Source: an uncultured Clostridia bacterium
Lineage (GTDB): Bacteria; Bacillota; Clostridia; Christensenellales; UBA1242
Length of the DNA stretch: 64,000 bases
Direction of reading: 5' to 3'
Assembly (NCBI GenBank): GCA_934757825.1
Contig: CAKVLP010000002.1
Coordinates: 186,001-250,000 of the forward strand
Shown here: positions 41,734 to 50,062 of the stretch, one piece after another
Numbering within the stretch: position 1 is the first letter of the stretch
How the letters are laid out: every line of letters begins with the position of its first letter
Program-made: the position numbers and the translations under genes
The notes under the pieces: model-generated
Seen by the model: only the letters and a program-made list of their open reading frames with translations
The model's database searches: none
Told to the model about the DNA's origin: nothing

Positions 41734-42749
41734 TTTTTGTCTCCTTTTACCCGCTCAATAGTTATGGCGTGACAGATACACGGAATGCTATCTCCCTGCT
41801 GGCTTGAAAGTGGCGACAATAGCGCACCAGTCGGAGCAAACAAAACTTTGTTAAGTTCTCCTGCCTCCATTTTTTTCAATACATAAGATGTCAAAACAAT
41901 TGCACTACACCCAGGCCCAGAGGCACCCTGAAAAGTTTTTTGGTTGTCGGTGTACATCATTTGACCGCAGTCGGCATAGTTGGCGCCGAGTTTGTACCCC
42001 TCGTGTTCCATAAGATCCAAAAATATCTCCGAGCCGAGTTTGCCAAGGTCGCCCGTCAAAATCAAATCGTAATCCTCGGGTTTGCTGTTTGTATCTTTCA
42101 AATGTGTAACAATTGTGTCCATCGCTCCAGGCGCCATTGCTGCACCCATGTTGTTTACGTCCTTGACGCCGTAATCCATAACCCTGCCGAAGGTGACTTC
42201 CGAAATTTCACAACACCCACCTTTATCCGACAAAACAATTGCACCCGAACCAGTAACGGTCCACTGACTGGTTGGAGGGCGTTGGTTTCCAAGTTCTAAC
42301 GGAAACCTGTACTGACGCTCAACCGTACTAAAATGACTCGCCGTCGCGCAGACCGCCTTGCTTACATATCCCGCATCTATAAGTAGCGCACCTAGCCCCA
42401 ACGACTCGGCGATTGTGCTACACGCACCATACAGCCCCAGGAACATAGACTTAAACTGACGCGCCGTAAATGCGGACGATATAATTTGGTCAAGCAAATC
42501 TCCCATAAGCAATATTTCAATGTCGGTGGTTTTTAGCCTACTCGACTCTATGGCTTTAAAAACAGCATGTTCCAACATTTTTCTTTCGGTGTGCTCAAAG
42601 GTTTTTTCTCCAAACTTATCGTCTTTCAAAATGTAGTCGTAATATTGCCCAAAGTTACCATTCCCCTCTTTTTCGCCAGCAACAGAGTAATGCCCAATTA
42701 TTTTTGGGCGATTACCAAGTATGAATGTTTGTTTTCCTTTTTTCTTCAT
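41727..42749 (-). CDS. spoVAD: Stage V sporulation protein AD
   Basis: 340 residues with a thiolase-like fold. YGACSTIAESLGLGALLID keeps the Cys of the thiolase nucleophile position, and GPGCSAIVLTSYVL is near the C-terminus. SpoVAD is the soluble subunit that binds dipicolinic acid at the spore inner membrane. SD AGGAGGAG lies before the ATG; spoVAC ends 8 bp upstream. Confidence 0.95.
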   Translation of the reverse strand: MKKKGKQTFILGNRPKIIGHYSVAGEKEGNGNFGQYYDYILKDDKFGEKTFEHTERKMLEHAVFKAIESSRLKTTDIEILLMGDLLDQIISSAFTARQFKSMFLGLYGACSTIAESLGLGALLIDAGYVSKAVCATASHFSTVERQYRFPLELGNQRPPTSQWTVTGSGAIVLSDKGGCCEISEVTFGRVMDYGVKDVNNMGAAMAPGAMDTIVTHLKDTNSKPEDYDLILTGDLGKLGSEIFLDLMEHEGYKLGANYADCGQMMYTDNQKTFQGASGPGCSAIVLTSYVLKKMEAGELNKVLFAPTGALLSPLSSQQGDSIPCICHAITIERVKGDKKC

Positions 42750-42757
42750 TTCTCCTC

Positions 42758-43204
42758 CTAGATAAATAGGTAAACTATACCAATCAAAATCGACACCGCA
42801 ATTCCATTGACAATCACGGGGCCAGCGACGCTAAACATTTTTACACACGTGCCAAAAATAAAGCCCTCTTTTTTAAACTCAATTGCCGGGCTTGTTATTG
42901 AATTAGAAAATCCTGTAATTGGAACTATCGAGCCAGCGCCAGCAAAAACGCCTATCCTATCATACACACCAAGCCCCGTCAAAAAGCTCGACAAAAAAAT
43001 TAGGACTATAAGCATCCAAGTTGTCGCCTCTTCAACAGTCATTGTTTTGAATATCAACATCAATATGTCCATTATTCCCTGTCCCAGACAACATATAAGT
43101 CCACCCACTAAAAACGCATATATTAAGGTTGGAAAATTTTTGGTTTTAGGAATTTTTTCTAAAACATATTCATTGTATCTCTGATTTCTTATTTTTTCGT
43201 CCAT
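42758..43204 (-). CDS. spoVAC: Stage V sporulation protein AC
   Basis: 148 residues, about four membrane segments, with FAGAGSIVPITGFSNSITSPAIEFKKEG, the SpoVAC/AE signature. In B. subtilis SpoVAC acts as a mechanosensitive channel for dipicolinic acid release. First gene of spoVAC-D-E, SD AAAGGAG. A sigma-G promoter is expected in the 117-bp gap upstream, but I could not identify one convincingly. Confidence 0.95.
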   Translation of the reverse strand: MDEKIRNQRYNEYVLEKIPKTKNFPTLIYAFLVGGLICCLGQGIMDILMLIFKTMTVEEATTWMLIVLIFLSSFLTGLGVYDRIGVFAGAGSIVPITGFSNSITSPAIEFKKEGFIFGTCVKMFSVAGPVIVNGIAVSILIGIVYLFI

Positions 43205-43321
43205 AATTGCTCCTTTAACGTTAAATTTTGGTCAAAAACTAAAAAGTTTAAACAATTTTCCAAAAAAATAAATAAAATAAATTTTCCGTTGCAAAATAAT
43301 AGCGTATTACGGAGGAATTTT

Positions 43322-45763
43322 ATGAAAAAAATATTCGCAGTTTTAATTATGTGCGTGCTAGTTACAACACTACTTGTTGCATGCAAGCAAGAGACAACAG
43401 CAAATGTTGTTGCCAAAAATCTTGATAAAAATCTAAACACACTATCAATTACTGTCAACAAATTAGATACAATTGACAATAAGTATATTGCAAACCCCGA
43501 CTTGTATTCGAGCACAATTGGTATGCCAAACACCAATAAAGACAAGTTTTTTGCACTTACTTTCAAACAAAACATAAATACTGACAATGAACTTAATGAT
43601 CTAGTTAAGCAAATGTTAGTAAATAGAATCAAGGAAAACTTGTTAAACCAAAACACGATCGATCGAAACGATTGTTATAGTTGCAAAAAATATTGCGACA
43701 ATAATGGCAACTGCTATTACACCGATTGTAATGGCAACAACTATATATGCGACTCTTACGGCAATTGTAGCACATGTCCAAGTATTCCTAGTTCTTGCTC
43801 ATATGTTGGAAATAGCGATTTCTCAGGTTGCCCGAATGCAACATCGCTTTCCGCTACGACTATGGAAGATTTAAATGTAGAAAGGCTATCTCTTGAACAA
43901 AGCATTCAAGATACAAACGCCGATCCGATCGACCCAATGTTTAATGTTGATGTTCAAGACGATTATACAAGTGACAACATCACAGAAGATGACACCAATA
44001 TAAACGACAATACAAATATTGACAATTCCAACAACGATCAAACAAATATAACCGACAACGATCAGACTGGAAACGATTCAACCAATACAAATACAAATGA
44101 TCCAAAAATCAAAATATTCTATTTCACCCAGGAGAGTTTTACTCCATACAAATTAAAATATCAACCTCGGTATATAACTCAGTATAATGAGAACGATATC
44201 AATAGTCAAATTGAAGCATATCTATTTAGGGTTCAAAAACTTTATGCAATGACTGAGGACAGTATTGAAGCAAACACCATTTTAGCAGAATGTCGTACAA
44301 AGGTAATTGACTGTATAGCCGAGATTAGAGAGCTAAACAACAACATTCTCTCTGGCGACTGTGAGCCAAGCATTCAACAACTTGAAGCATTAAAAAATTA
44401 TATTGACGACTTAAAAATAACAATTGGAAGATTAAAAAATTGTAATGGCGAACTTTCAAAAGAAGTAAACAACATTAACAATTCAAACGGCTCTTCGATC
44501 ATAAATAGCGTTGACGTGCTTAACAGTAGGTACCTAAAACTTCTTAATCATATTGACACCAGAATCACATATCATAAGAGCGCGATGGCAACATTAGAGC
44601 AAATAAAATATCTCTTAAATGACACCGTAAATGGAAATACAATTGATGAAGAACAGATTAACAGCATTGTTGAAAATAGCAATATGACAGAAGATGAAAA
44701 ACAAGAAATTAAAAATATTGTAACAGAAATTAAAGAAAATGAATTAAATTCTAACTATAATATCACTAACACAAACACTAACGATATTGTCACAAACTAT
44801 GACGATAGTGTCATTAACTCAAACATCGATGACAATATCCCATTATTTAATGACAATAATATACTACTTGATGACACAAATTCAAACAATGAAGAAAACA
44901 AAAAAATTGAAACAAGTGATAATATATTTGAAAATGAATACACTGATGCAAATACAAACATAAACAATGACGAAACTATAATCGACACAAACAATACAGA
45001 TATCGAAGACACGGACATTGTCACAAATGATAATCTTGATACTGACGCAAGCAACGCAGTAAACGAGAATGTGGATTTAAATAACGACGAGGTGTCAGAC
45101 ACAAATACGCAAACTGACAGCATAATCGATGATACTGTCGAGACTGATTACAACATAGTTGAAGATACAGACGCAAGCGAGACCACAACACACCATGGTA
45201 ACATTGACACCTACAACAATAACTATACTTTTAAAAATATTGACACATATAAAAACAATAATGATGTTGTTGATGACAACGAAATTGCAAATAATGACAT
45301 TCCTGAGAATAATGAAATTGTAAATAATGATAATGTAAATAACGATCACAATTACGATTTTACAACACCTGAAAACAGAGACGAACGACCAGTTGTTGTT
45401 GATGATAATTTTACAAACGATACAGTTGCAAACAATACTGACACAGTATTAAATGGTGACTATAATGGAGTCGGAAATGGTATTGCATATGATGGCGCAA
45501 ATGTTAACAATAGCGGAATGTATCACAACAGCGTTATTACCCAAAACAATCTTGACACCAACAACGGATATGGCGGTTACTATTATACAGCCGACGGTCA
45601 AATCAAAAACAACGGCATGAACAACAACAATGAGATTGGCAACAATGGTCAAACAATTGAAACCAATTTAAACAGCCGAAATAACGTTAACACTTATGGC
45701 TACAACACAATGTTGGATATAATAAATCAAGGAACTGTTAACAACGGGATCAACACATTGTAA
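43322..45763 (+). CDS. Large Asn/Asp-rich lipoprotein (unknown function)
   Basis: 813 residues. Lipoprotein signal ending in LLVAC (Cys about residue 21). A cysteine cluster of ten Cys lies at roughly 115-170 (CYSCKKYC, then CDSYGNCSTC). A helical region spans ~265-450, and a long low-complexity tail (~450-810) is dominated by Asn, Asp, Thr and Ile, with Asn-Asn runs. No domain recognised. SD GGAGG (43311-43315) fixes the ATG at 43322. It is divergent from spoVAC and convergent with the spoIIA operon, which hints at a spore-related surface role; this is inference only. Confidence 0.75.
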   Translation: MKKIFAVLIMCVLVTTLLVACKQETTANVVAKNLDKNLNTLSITVNKLDTIDNKYIANPDLYSSTIGMPNTNKDKFFALTFKQNINTDNELNDLVKQMLVNRIKENLLNQNTIDRNDCYSCKKYCDNNGNCYYTDCNGNNYICDSYGNCSTCPSIPSSCSYVGNSDFSGCPNATSLSATTMEDLNVERLSLEQSIQDTNADPIDPMFNVDVQDDYTSDNITEDDTNINDNTNIDNSNNDQTNITDNDQTGNDSTNTNTNDPKIKIFYFTQESFTPYKLKYQPRYITQYNENDINSQIEAYLFRVQKLYAMTEDSIEANTILAECRTKVIDCIAEIRELNNNILSGDCEPSIQQLEALKNYIDDLKITIGRLKNCNGELSKEVNNINNSNGSSIINSVDVLNSRYLKLLNHIDTRITYHKSAMATLEQIKYLLNDTVNGNTIDEEQINSIVENSNMTEDEKQEIKNIVTEIKENELNSNYNITNTNTNDIVTNYDDSVINSNIDDNIPLFNDNNILLDDTNSNNEENKKIETSDNIFENEYTDANTNINNDETIIDTNNTDIEDTDIVTNDNLDTDASNAVNENVDLNNDEVSDTNTQTDSIIDDTVETDYNIVEDTDASETTTHHGNIDTYNNNYTFKNIDTYKNNNDVVDDNEIANNDIPENNEIVNNDNVNNDHNYDFTTPENRDERPVVVDDNFTNDTVANNTDTVLNGDYNGVGNGIAYDGANVNNSGMYHNSVITQNNLDTNNGYGGYYYTADGQIKNNGMNNNNEIGNNGQTIETNLNSRNNVNTYGYNTMLDIINQGTVNNGINTL

Positions 45764-45767
45764 ACAT

Positions 45768-45803
45768 AAAAAAAGACTACTTTCACGAATGTAGTCTTTT
45801 TTT
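45768..45803. terminator. Bidirectional terminator between the Asn-rich gene and sigF
   Basis: AAAAAAAGACTAC/GTAGTCTTTTTTT 13-bp stem between convergent genes. Confidence 0.92.
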
Positions 45804-46524
45804 ATGTTAAATTATTGCGTATTTTTTCAATTATTTTATTTTCTAATCTGCTTATCTGAACTTGGGAAACACCCAAGACGCTGGCAACTTCCTTTTGGGT
45901 TTTGTCTCTAAAATACCTTAGCATTACTATCTTCTTCTCTCTTTCTGACAATTTCGATATTGCATCATAAAGAACCATATTGTCCACAACATTATCAAAC
46001 GGATTTTCATCTGATACTTTTTCTTCAAGAGACATTTGCTTGCCATCGCCATCTGAAACGTCAAGATTTAGCGACACAATCTGCCTAGAACTTTCCATTG
46101 CCACAACAACGTCTTGCGGATCAACATTCATAGCCTCCGCAATCTCGTCAATTGTTGGGGACCTATCATTTTGCGCAGAGTACACATCAACATATTTATT
46201 TATTTTAAAAGACAATGTTTTTACACTGCGCGAAATCTTCATAACACCCGTATCACGCATATATCTTTTTATCTCTCCCGCAATCATAGGTACAGCATAT
46301 GTGGAAAATTTCACTCCAAAACTTTTATCAAAGTTGTTTATGGCCTTTAAAAACCCAAGACTTCCCAATTGATACAGATCATCGTATTCTATGCCCTTAT
46401 TCAAAAATCGTTTTACTACGCTTTTTATTAGCGGTGAATTCTCTTCAATCAATTTTTCTTTTGCAAACTCATCATTTATCTTCGCTTTTTCTATTAAACT
46501 TAGAGTTTGACCCGCATCAAGCAT
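45802..46524 (-). CDS. sigF: Sporulation sigma factor sigma-F
   Basis: 240 residues. Regions 2 (LYQLGSLGFLKAINNFD, the core-binding segment, then KFSTYAVPMIAGEIKRYMRD), 3 and 4 (SEREKKIVMLRYF and TQKEVASVLGVSQVQISRLE) are intact. By sequence alone it could be sigma-F or sigma-G, but position directly after spoIIAB (1 bp) makes it spoIIAC/sigma-F. It is the first forespore-specific sigma factor and is held inactive by SpoIIAB. Confidence 0.95.
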   Translation of the reverse strand: MLDAGQTLSLIEKAKINDEFAKEKLIEENSPLIKSVVKRFLNKGIEYDDLYQLGSLGFLKAINNFDKSFGVKFSTYAVPMIAGEIKRYMRDTGVMKISRSVKTLSFKINKYVDVYSAQNDRSPTIDEIAEAMNVDPQDVVVAMESSRQIVSLNLDVSDGDGKQMSLEEKVSDENPFDNVVDNMVLYDAISKLSEREKKIVMLRYFRDKTQKEVASVLGVSQVQISRLENKIIEKIRNNLT

Positions 46525-46525
46525 T

Positions 46526-46969
46526 CTAACCTCCCACTGCTACACCATAATCCTTTTTCTTCGACATAGTAACAGTTACGCCGTTATTAGGACTTGACTT
46601 TACATCTAGGCTGTCCATAAATCCCTCCATCACCGTAAAGCCCATTCCACTGCGTTCACTGTTTGGTTTTGACGTGTAAAAAGGTTGTTTTGCCTTATTT
46701 ACATCTTCAATTCCAATCCCAAAGTCAGTTATGGTTATGTAAATCTCGTCTATGGCTAGTTTTACATTTATCTCCACGTCTCCCTTTTGATTTGGATAAG
46801 CATGCACAACACAGTTTGTAAACGCTTCACTCACAGCGGTTTTTATGTCGCCAAGCTCTTCGACACTTGGATTTGTAAGCGCACAAAAACTCGCAACCGT
46901 TAATCTAACAAATGCCTCATTCTCTGGAAGCGCCTTTATTTTTAGGTTTAATTCGTTAATCATTTTCAC
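46526..46969 (-). CDS. spoIIAB: Anti-sigma-F factor SpoIIAB
   Basis: 147 residues, a GHKL-type kinase. N-box SEAFTNCVVHAYP, G1 box TDFGIGIED and G2 box SGMGFTVMEGFMD are present. It binds and inhibits sigma-F and phosphorylates SpoIIAA. Seven bp separate it from spoIIAA; SD AAAGGAGAG lies before the ATG. Confidence 0.96.
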   Translation of the reverse strand: MKMINELNLKIKALPENEAFVRLTVASFCALTNPSVEELGDIKTAVSEAFTNCVVHAYPNQKGDVEINVKLAIDEIYITITDFGIGIEDVNKAKQPFYTSKPNSERSGMGFTVMEGFMDSLDVKSSPNNGVTVTMSKKKDYGVAVGG

Positions 46970-46976
46970 TCTCCTT

Positions 46977-47285
46977 TTAACTTATTTTGGGGATAATTTC
47001 GTATAGCCCGCTCATTTTAAAAATCTTTTCAATGTGATAATTGGGGTTTATCACATACATAAAAATGTTTTTTGACTTCAATTTTTTGTATCGTCCTATC
47101 AACACTCCTATACCTGTGCTATCCATAAATTCCAAATCGTGCATATCAATAACCAACTTATTAAAGCTGTTTTTTCTTATGAGTTCGTCCATAACCGAAC
47201 GTGTATAATTGGCTGTACATTCGTCTAGTTCACCCGACAAACTTATCACCAACGTGTTTTTACTAAGTTTACTTTTTATCTCCAT
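46977..47285 (-). CDS. spoIIAA: Anti-anti-sigma factor SpoIIAA
   Basis: 102 residues, a STAS domain. The phosphorylated serine is Ser56 in FMDSTGIGVLIGR. Dephosphorylated SpoIIAA displaces sigma-F from SpoIIAB in the forespore. SD AAGGAGG lies 5 nt before the ATG at 47285; the frame is open 138 bp further up but that stretch has no domain similarity. First gene of spoIIAA-AB-sigF. Confidence 0.95.
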   Translation of the reverse strand: MEIKSKLSKNTLVISLSGELDECTANYTRSVMDELIRKNSFNKLVIDMHDLEFMDSTGIGVLIGRYKKLKSKNIFMYVINPNYHIEKIFKMSGLYEIIPKIS

Positions 47286-47416
47286 TTTTCCTCCTTCTTT
47301 CGTTGTAAAAATTGTAACACACCCGCCGCAAAATAATTTAGGAGGTTTTGTAGTATTTACGCTTTCTTTGTCGCTTAAAATTATTAAAATCTTATCAAAA
47401 TATTTTGAAAATTCTC

Positions 47417-47445
47417 TTGACATATCCCTTATGTTATAGTAAAAT
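47417..47445 (+). promoter_or_regulatory. Promoter of the tRNA cluster
   Basis: -35 TTGACA (47417-47422), 17-bp spacer, -10 TAAAAT (47440-47445), 26 bp before the first tRNA. Confidence 0.78.
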
Positions 47446-47471
47446 TACATCGTATCACAAAGATGTCATAT

Positions 47472-47548
47472 CGGGGTGTAGCGCAGTTTGGTAGCGCACT
47501 TGATTTGGGATCAAGGGGCCGGGAGTTCGAGTCTCTTCACCCCGACCA
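47472..47548 (+). tRNA. tRNA-Pro (anticodon TGG)
   Basis: Acceptor CGGGGTG/CACCCCG, anticodon stem CTTGA/TCAAG with loop TTTGGGA, encoded CCA. Confidence 0.95.
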
Positions 47549-47563
47549 ATATCTTTATGATTT

Positions 47564-47640
47564 GGGCGTTTAGCTCAGTTGGTTAGAGCAACCGGCTCAT
47601 AACCGGTCGGTCCGGGGTTCAAGTCCCTGAACGCCCACCA
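47564..47640 (+). tRNA. tRNA with CAT anticodon (elongator Met, or Ile2 with lysidine)
   Basis: Acceptor GGGCGTT/AACGCCC, anticodon loop CTCATAA, encoded CCA. The acceptor has a normal 1-72 pair, so it is not initiator tRNA. Met and Ile2 cannot be separated by eye. Confidence 0.9.
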
Positions 47641-47664
47641 ACCTTAAAGAATATTTCATTATAT

Positions 47665-47741
47665 GGCTCGTTAGTTCAGCTGGTTAGAACGCCTGCCTGT
47701 CACGCAGGAGGTCAGCGGTTCAAGTCCGCTACGAGTCGCCA
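47665..47741 (+). tRNA. tRNA-Asp (anticodon GTC)
   Basis: Acceptor GGCTCGT/ACGAGTC (one G-T pair), anticodon loop CTGTCAC, GCCA end. Confidence 0.95.
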
Positions 47742-47771
47742 TTTTTTATAAGGTGCAGTCTCCATATCTAC

Positions 47772-47847
47772 GCCTCGGTAGCTCAGTCGGTAGAGCAGAA
47801 GACTGAAAATCTTCGTGTCGGTGGTTCGATTCCGCCCCAAGGCACCA
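47772..47847 (+). tRNA. tRNA-Phe (anticodon GAA)
   Basis: Anticodon loop CTGAAAA, T arm GGTGG/CCGCC, encoded CCA. The acceptor GCCTCGG/CCAAGGC has a C-A mismatch at the fifth pair. This is presumably the tRNA sensed by the pheST T-box. Confidence 0.93.
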
Positions 47848-47882
47848 CCCTATATGGATGCTGTGCCCTATAAAAATAATTC

Positions 47883-47958
47883 GCTGGTGTAGCTCAATAG
47901 GTAGAGCAGCTGATTTGTAATCAGCAGGTTGTGGGTTCGATTCCTATCACCAGCTCCA
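47883..47958 (+). tRNA. tRNA-Thr (anticodon TGT)
   Basis: Acceptor GCTGGTG/CACCAGC, anticodon stem CTGAT/ATCAG with TGT, TCCA end. Confidence 0.95.
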
Positions 47959-47978
47959 TTTTTTAACTGCACACCCCT

Positions 47979-48054
<76 letters not shown>

Positions 48055-48057
48055 TAT

Positions 48058-48142
48058 GGGAGAGTTCCAGAGCGGCCAAATGGAACAGACTGTAAATCTG
48101 TCGTCATCGACTTCGGTGGTTCGAATCCACCCTCTCCCACCA
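48058..48142 (+). tRNA. tRNA-Tyr (anticodon GTA)
   Basis: Class II tRNA with long variable arm; acceptor GGGAGAG/CTCTCCC, anticodon GTA in ACTGTAAATC, encoded CCA. Confidence 0.95.
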
Positions 48143-48197
48143 TTGATACTATATTTAGTGTTTATATGAGATGGTTATATACTAAATATTGTGTGTT

Positions 48198-48225
48198 GAG
48201 ATAGCAAAAATGCTATCTCTTTTTT
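48198..48225 (+). terminator. Terminator of the tRNA cluster
   Basis: GAGATAGCA/TGCTATCTC 9-bp stem with AAAA loop and six Ts. Between here and 48343 only a short tandem GAGTAGAAttT/GAGTAGAAAA is seen. Confidence 0.88.
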
Positions 48226-48343
48226 ATTCGTGAGTAGAATTTGAGTAGAAAACTAAAACAATTTATTGGTCAGTTATTTTGCTTAGACAATCGGAATACA
48301 ATACATAAAAGAGTTGACAATATCCATTTTTGCCCACAGATAA

Positions 48344-48373
48344 TTGACTTTTATTAAGATTTGATGTTATTAT
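48344..48373 (+). promoter_or_regulatory. Lipid kinase gene promoter
   Basis: -35 TTGACT (48344-48349), 18-bp spacer, extended -10 TGtTATTAT (48365-48373). Confidence 0.7.
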
Positions 48374-48402
48374 ATTTCTAGTAAAGATTTAAGGAAAACA
48401 AA

Positions 48403-49389
48403 ATGAATTGTTTATTTGTTTACAATCCTCACAGCGGGAAAAGCGGGCTGGTTAAGAGGATAAATTTTATAATACAAGAACTTCAAACAATATACGACGA
48501 AGTTGATTATATTCCGACCGAATATGCCGGACACGCAAAAAAAATAGCATCTGACGCATGCGGAAAATATGACAGGCTAATTGTTAGTGGAGGTGACGGA
48601 ACTTTTAACGAAATCATCAACGGGATTGCGGAAAAGAAAAATGCGCCGATTGTGGGCTACTTGCCCAGTGGAACCGTAAACGACATATCGCGTTCTTTAA
48701 ACATTCCTAGAAACCTTAAAAAAGCGCTAAAAGTAATTCGCGACAACAATGTATTTGAACACGACATCTTCAAGTGCAACAAGGATTATGGAATATACTT
48801 TTGCGGTGCAGGAGCATTTACTAGCACAAGTTATGCGACCGAGCAAAAATACAAGAAAAAATGGGGAAAAATCGCTTATTTCTTCAATTGCATAGGAGAA
48901 ATAAACGACATACAAGATTTTGAAATTAAAATAACCGACAAAAACGGCTATGTTACAAGCGGAAAGTACATAATGATGCTAATTATCAATTCGCGCTCGG
49001 CAGCGGGTTTTAAGATGAACGCGCGGGCAAATTTGAGCGATGGCAAGGTTGACATTGTACTTATAAAACGAGAAAATAAAAAATTTATAAACTATCTATC
49101 CTCTATTGTCGCAATCGGAAAAATATTCTTAATCGACCAAAATATTCTTAGAAACAACGATTACATAACCAAATTAAAACTAAGCGAATTTCACTTAGAA
49201 AACAGCAAACGAGCCATTATAAACATTGATGGCGAACAAAGTTCTTATGGCAATATGGACTTTAAGGTTTTGCAAAAGGGATTAAAAATAATTGTTCCAT
49301 CAAAGACAATCAAACAACAGTTTAAAATTAGAAACCGCGAGCAAGCAGTTTTAGAAAAAGCGGAGAAAAAACTTAAAAAAGATGCGTGA
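48403..49389 (+). CDS. Diacylglycerol/lipid kinase (DgkB/YegS/BmrU family)
   Basis: 328 residues. N-terminal NTP-binding part with NPHSGKSG and the diagnostic GGDGTFNEIING; LPSGTVNDISRSL follows. The C-terminal beta-sandwich has GEQSSYG near its end. DgkB-type enzymes recycle diacylglycerol to phosphatidic acid; other members act on other lipids. It faces plsC, another phosphatidic-acid gene, with a shared terminator. SD AAGGAAA. Confidence 0.9.
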   Translation: MNCLFVYNPHSGKSGLVKRINFIIQELQTIYDEVDYIPTEYAGHAKKIASDACGKYDRLIVSGGDGTFNEIINGIAEKKNAPIVGYLPSGTVNDISRSLNIPRNLKKALKVIRDNNVFEHDIFKCNKDYGIYFCGAGAFTSTSYATEQKYKKKWGKIAYFFNCIGEINDIQDFEIKITDKNGYVTSGKYIMMLIINSRSAAGFKMNARANLSDGKVDIVLIKRENKKFINYLSSIVAIGKIFLIDQNILRNNDYITKLKLSEFHLENSKRAIINIDGEQSSYGNMDFKVLQKGLKIIVPSKTIKQQFKIRNREQAVLEKAEKKLKKDA

Positions 49390-49410
49390 AATACTCACGC
49401 ATCTTTTTTG
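49377..49410. terminator. Bidirectional terminator between lipid kinase and plsC
   Basis: GATGCGTGA/TCACGCATC stem with A and T tracts. It includes the last codons of the kinase gene and overlaps the plsC stop. Confidence 0.9.
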
Positions 49411-50060
49411 TCATTCTTTTTATTTTTCTTGTCTTTTTTTTTACTCTTTTTAGCCTTAGACTCCTCATAGCCCTCTTTAATTTCGTTCATTTTCTCAGAA
49501 ATCACTTCACTTGCCCTATTTAGAATATCCTTAGTGATAGGCTTATCTTTAAACTCTTCCATTTCGCTAAGATTAAAAGGCTTTCCAATTATGTAGGTCG
49601 TAATCCCAAAAAATTTTGGCTTATTTACAAAAAACGAAGGAACAATCGGTGATTTGGTTTTTAGCGCAAACATCGCTACCCCGTTTTTAATATCCTTTAC
49701 TTCTTCGGTTTTTAGTCTTGTTCCCTCCGGGAATATGCAAAGCGCCTTGCCTTTGTTTAAGTACCCCAAAGTGGTTTTAATCGCCCTAATGTCGTTTTGT
49801 TTGCGGTTTACAGGATACATTCCAAGCGCCTTATAAAATGCCCCGCTTAACTTATGCTTAAACAACTCCGACTTTGCCATAAAGTGAAATCGTCGTTTTA
49901 AAATTTTCGACGCAATAATCACGGCATCTAGATTGCTCTGATGATTGCAAACCAGTATCATTTTGCCCTTACCTGGAATATTTTTTCGCCCTTTTACACG
50001 CGTCGGCAACAATATCATAAGCGGAATAATTGCAAGCGCCAAACAAATATAAAATATCAT
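49395..50060 (-). CDS. plsC: 1-acyl-sn-glycerol-3-phosphate acyltransferase
   Basis: 221 residues. N-terminal membrane segment, acyltransferase motif CNHQSNLD (H-x4-D), second motif FPEGTR and a Lys-rich C-terminal tail (KKSKKKDKKNKKNDKK). It makes phosphatidic acid from lysophosphatidic acid. Gene order rluB-cmk-plsC is typical for Clostridia. Starts 2 bp after cmk ends. Confidence 0.94.
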   Translation of the reverse strand: MIFYICLALAIIPLMILLPTRVKGRKNIPGKGKMILVCNHQSNLDAVIIASKILKRRFHFMAKSELFKHKLSGAFYKALGMYPVNRKQNDIRAIKTTLGYLNKGKALCIFPEGTRLKTEEVKDIKNGVAMFALKTKSPIVPSFFVNKPKFFGITTYIIGKPFNLSEMEEFKDKPITKDILNRASEVISEKMNEIKEGYEESKAKKSKKKDKKNKKNDKKDA

Positions 50061-50062
50061 TT

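Noticed and set aside
43205..43321. A sigma-G promoter for spoVAC
   Set aside because: Expected by family, but I found no convincing -35/-10 pair in the gap.
45095..45652. Hydrophobic Ile/Val-rich minus-strand frames
   Set aside because: They are antisense shadows of the Asn/Asp-rich lipoprotein gene: AAT and GAT codons read backwards give Ile and Val.
47286..47460. A sigma-H promoter for the spoIIA operon
   Set aside because: AGAGAATTT resembles a sigma-H -35, but no fitting -10 follows at the right spacing.
47564..47640. Initiator tRNA-fMet
   Set aside because: The acceptor 1-72 pair is normal and the T and D arms are elongator-like, so it is Met or Ile2 instead.
48233..48252. GAGTAGAA tandem after the tRNA cluster as an integration scar
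   Set aside because: Two short copies only, no second end and no integrase nearby.
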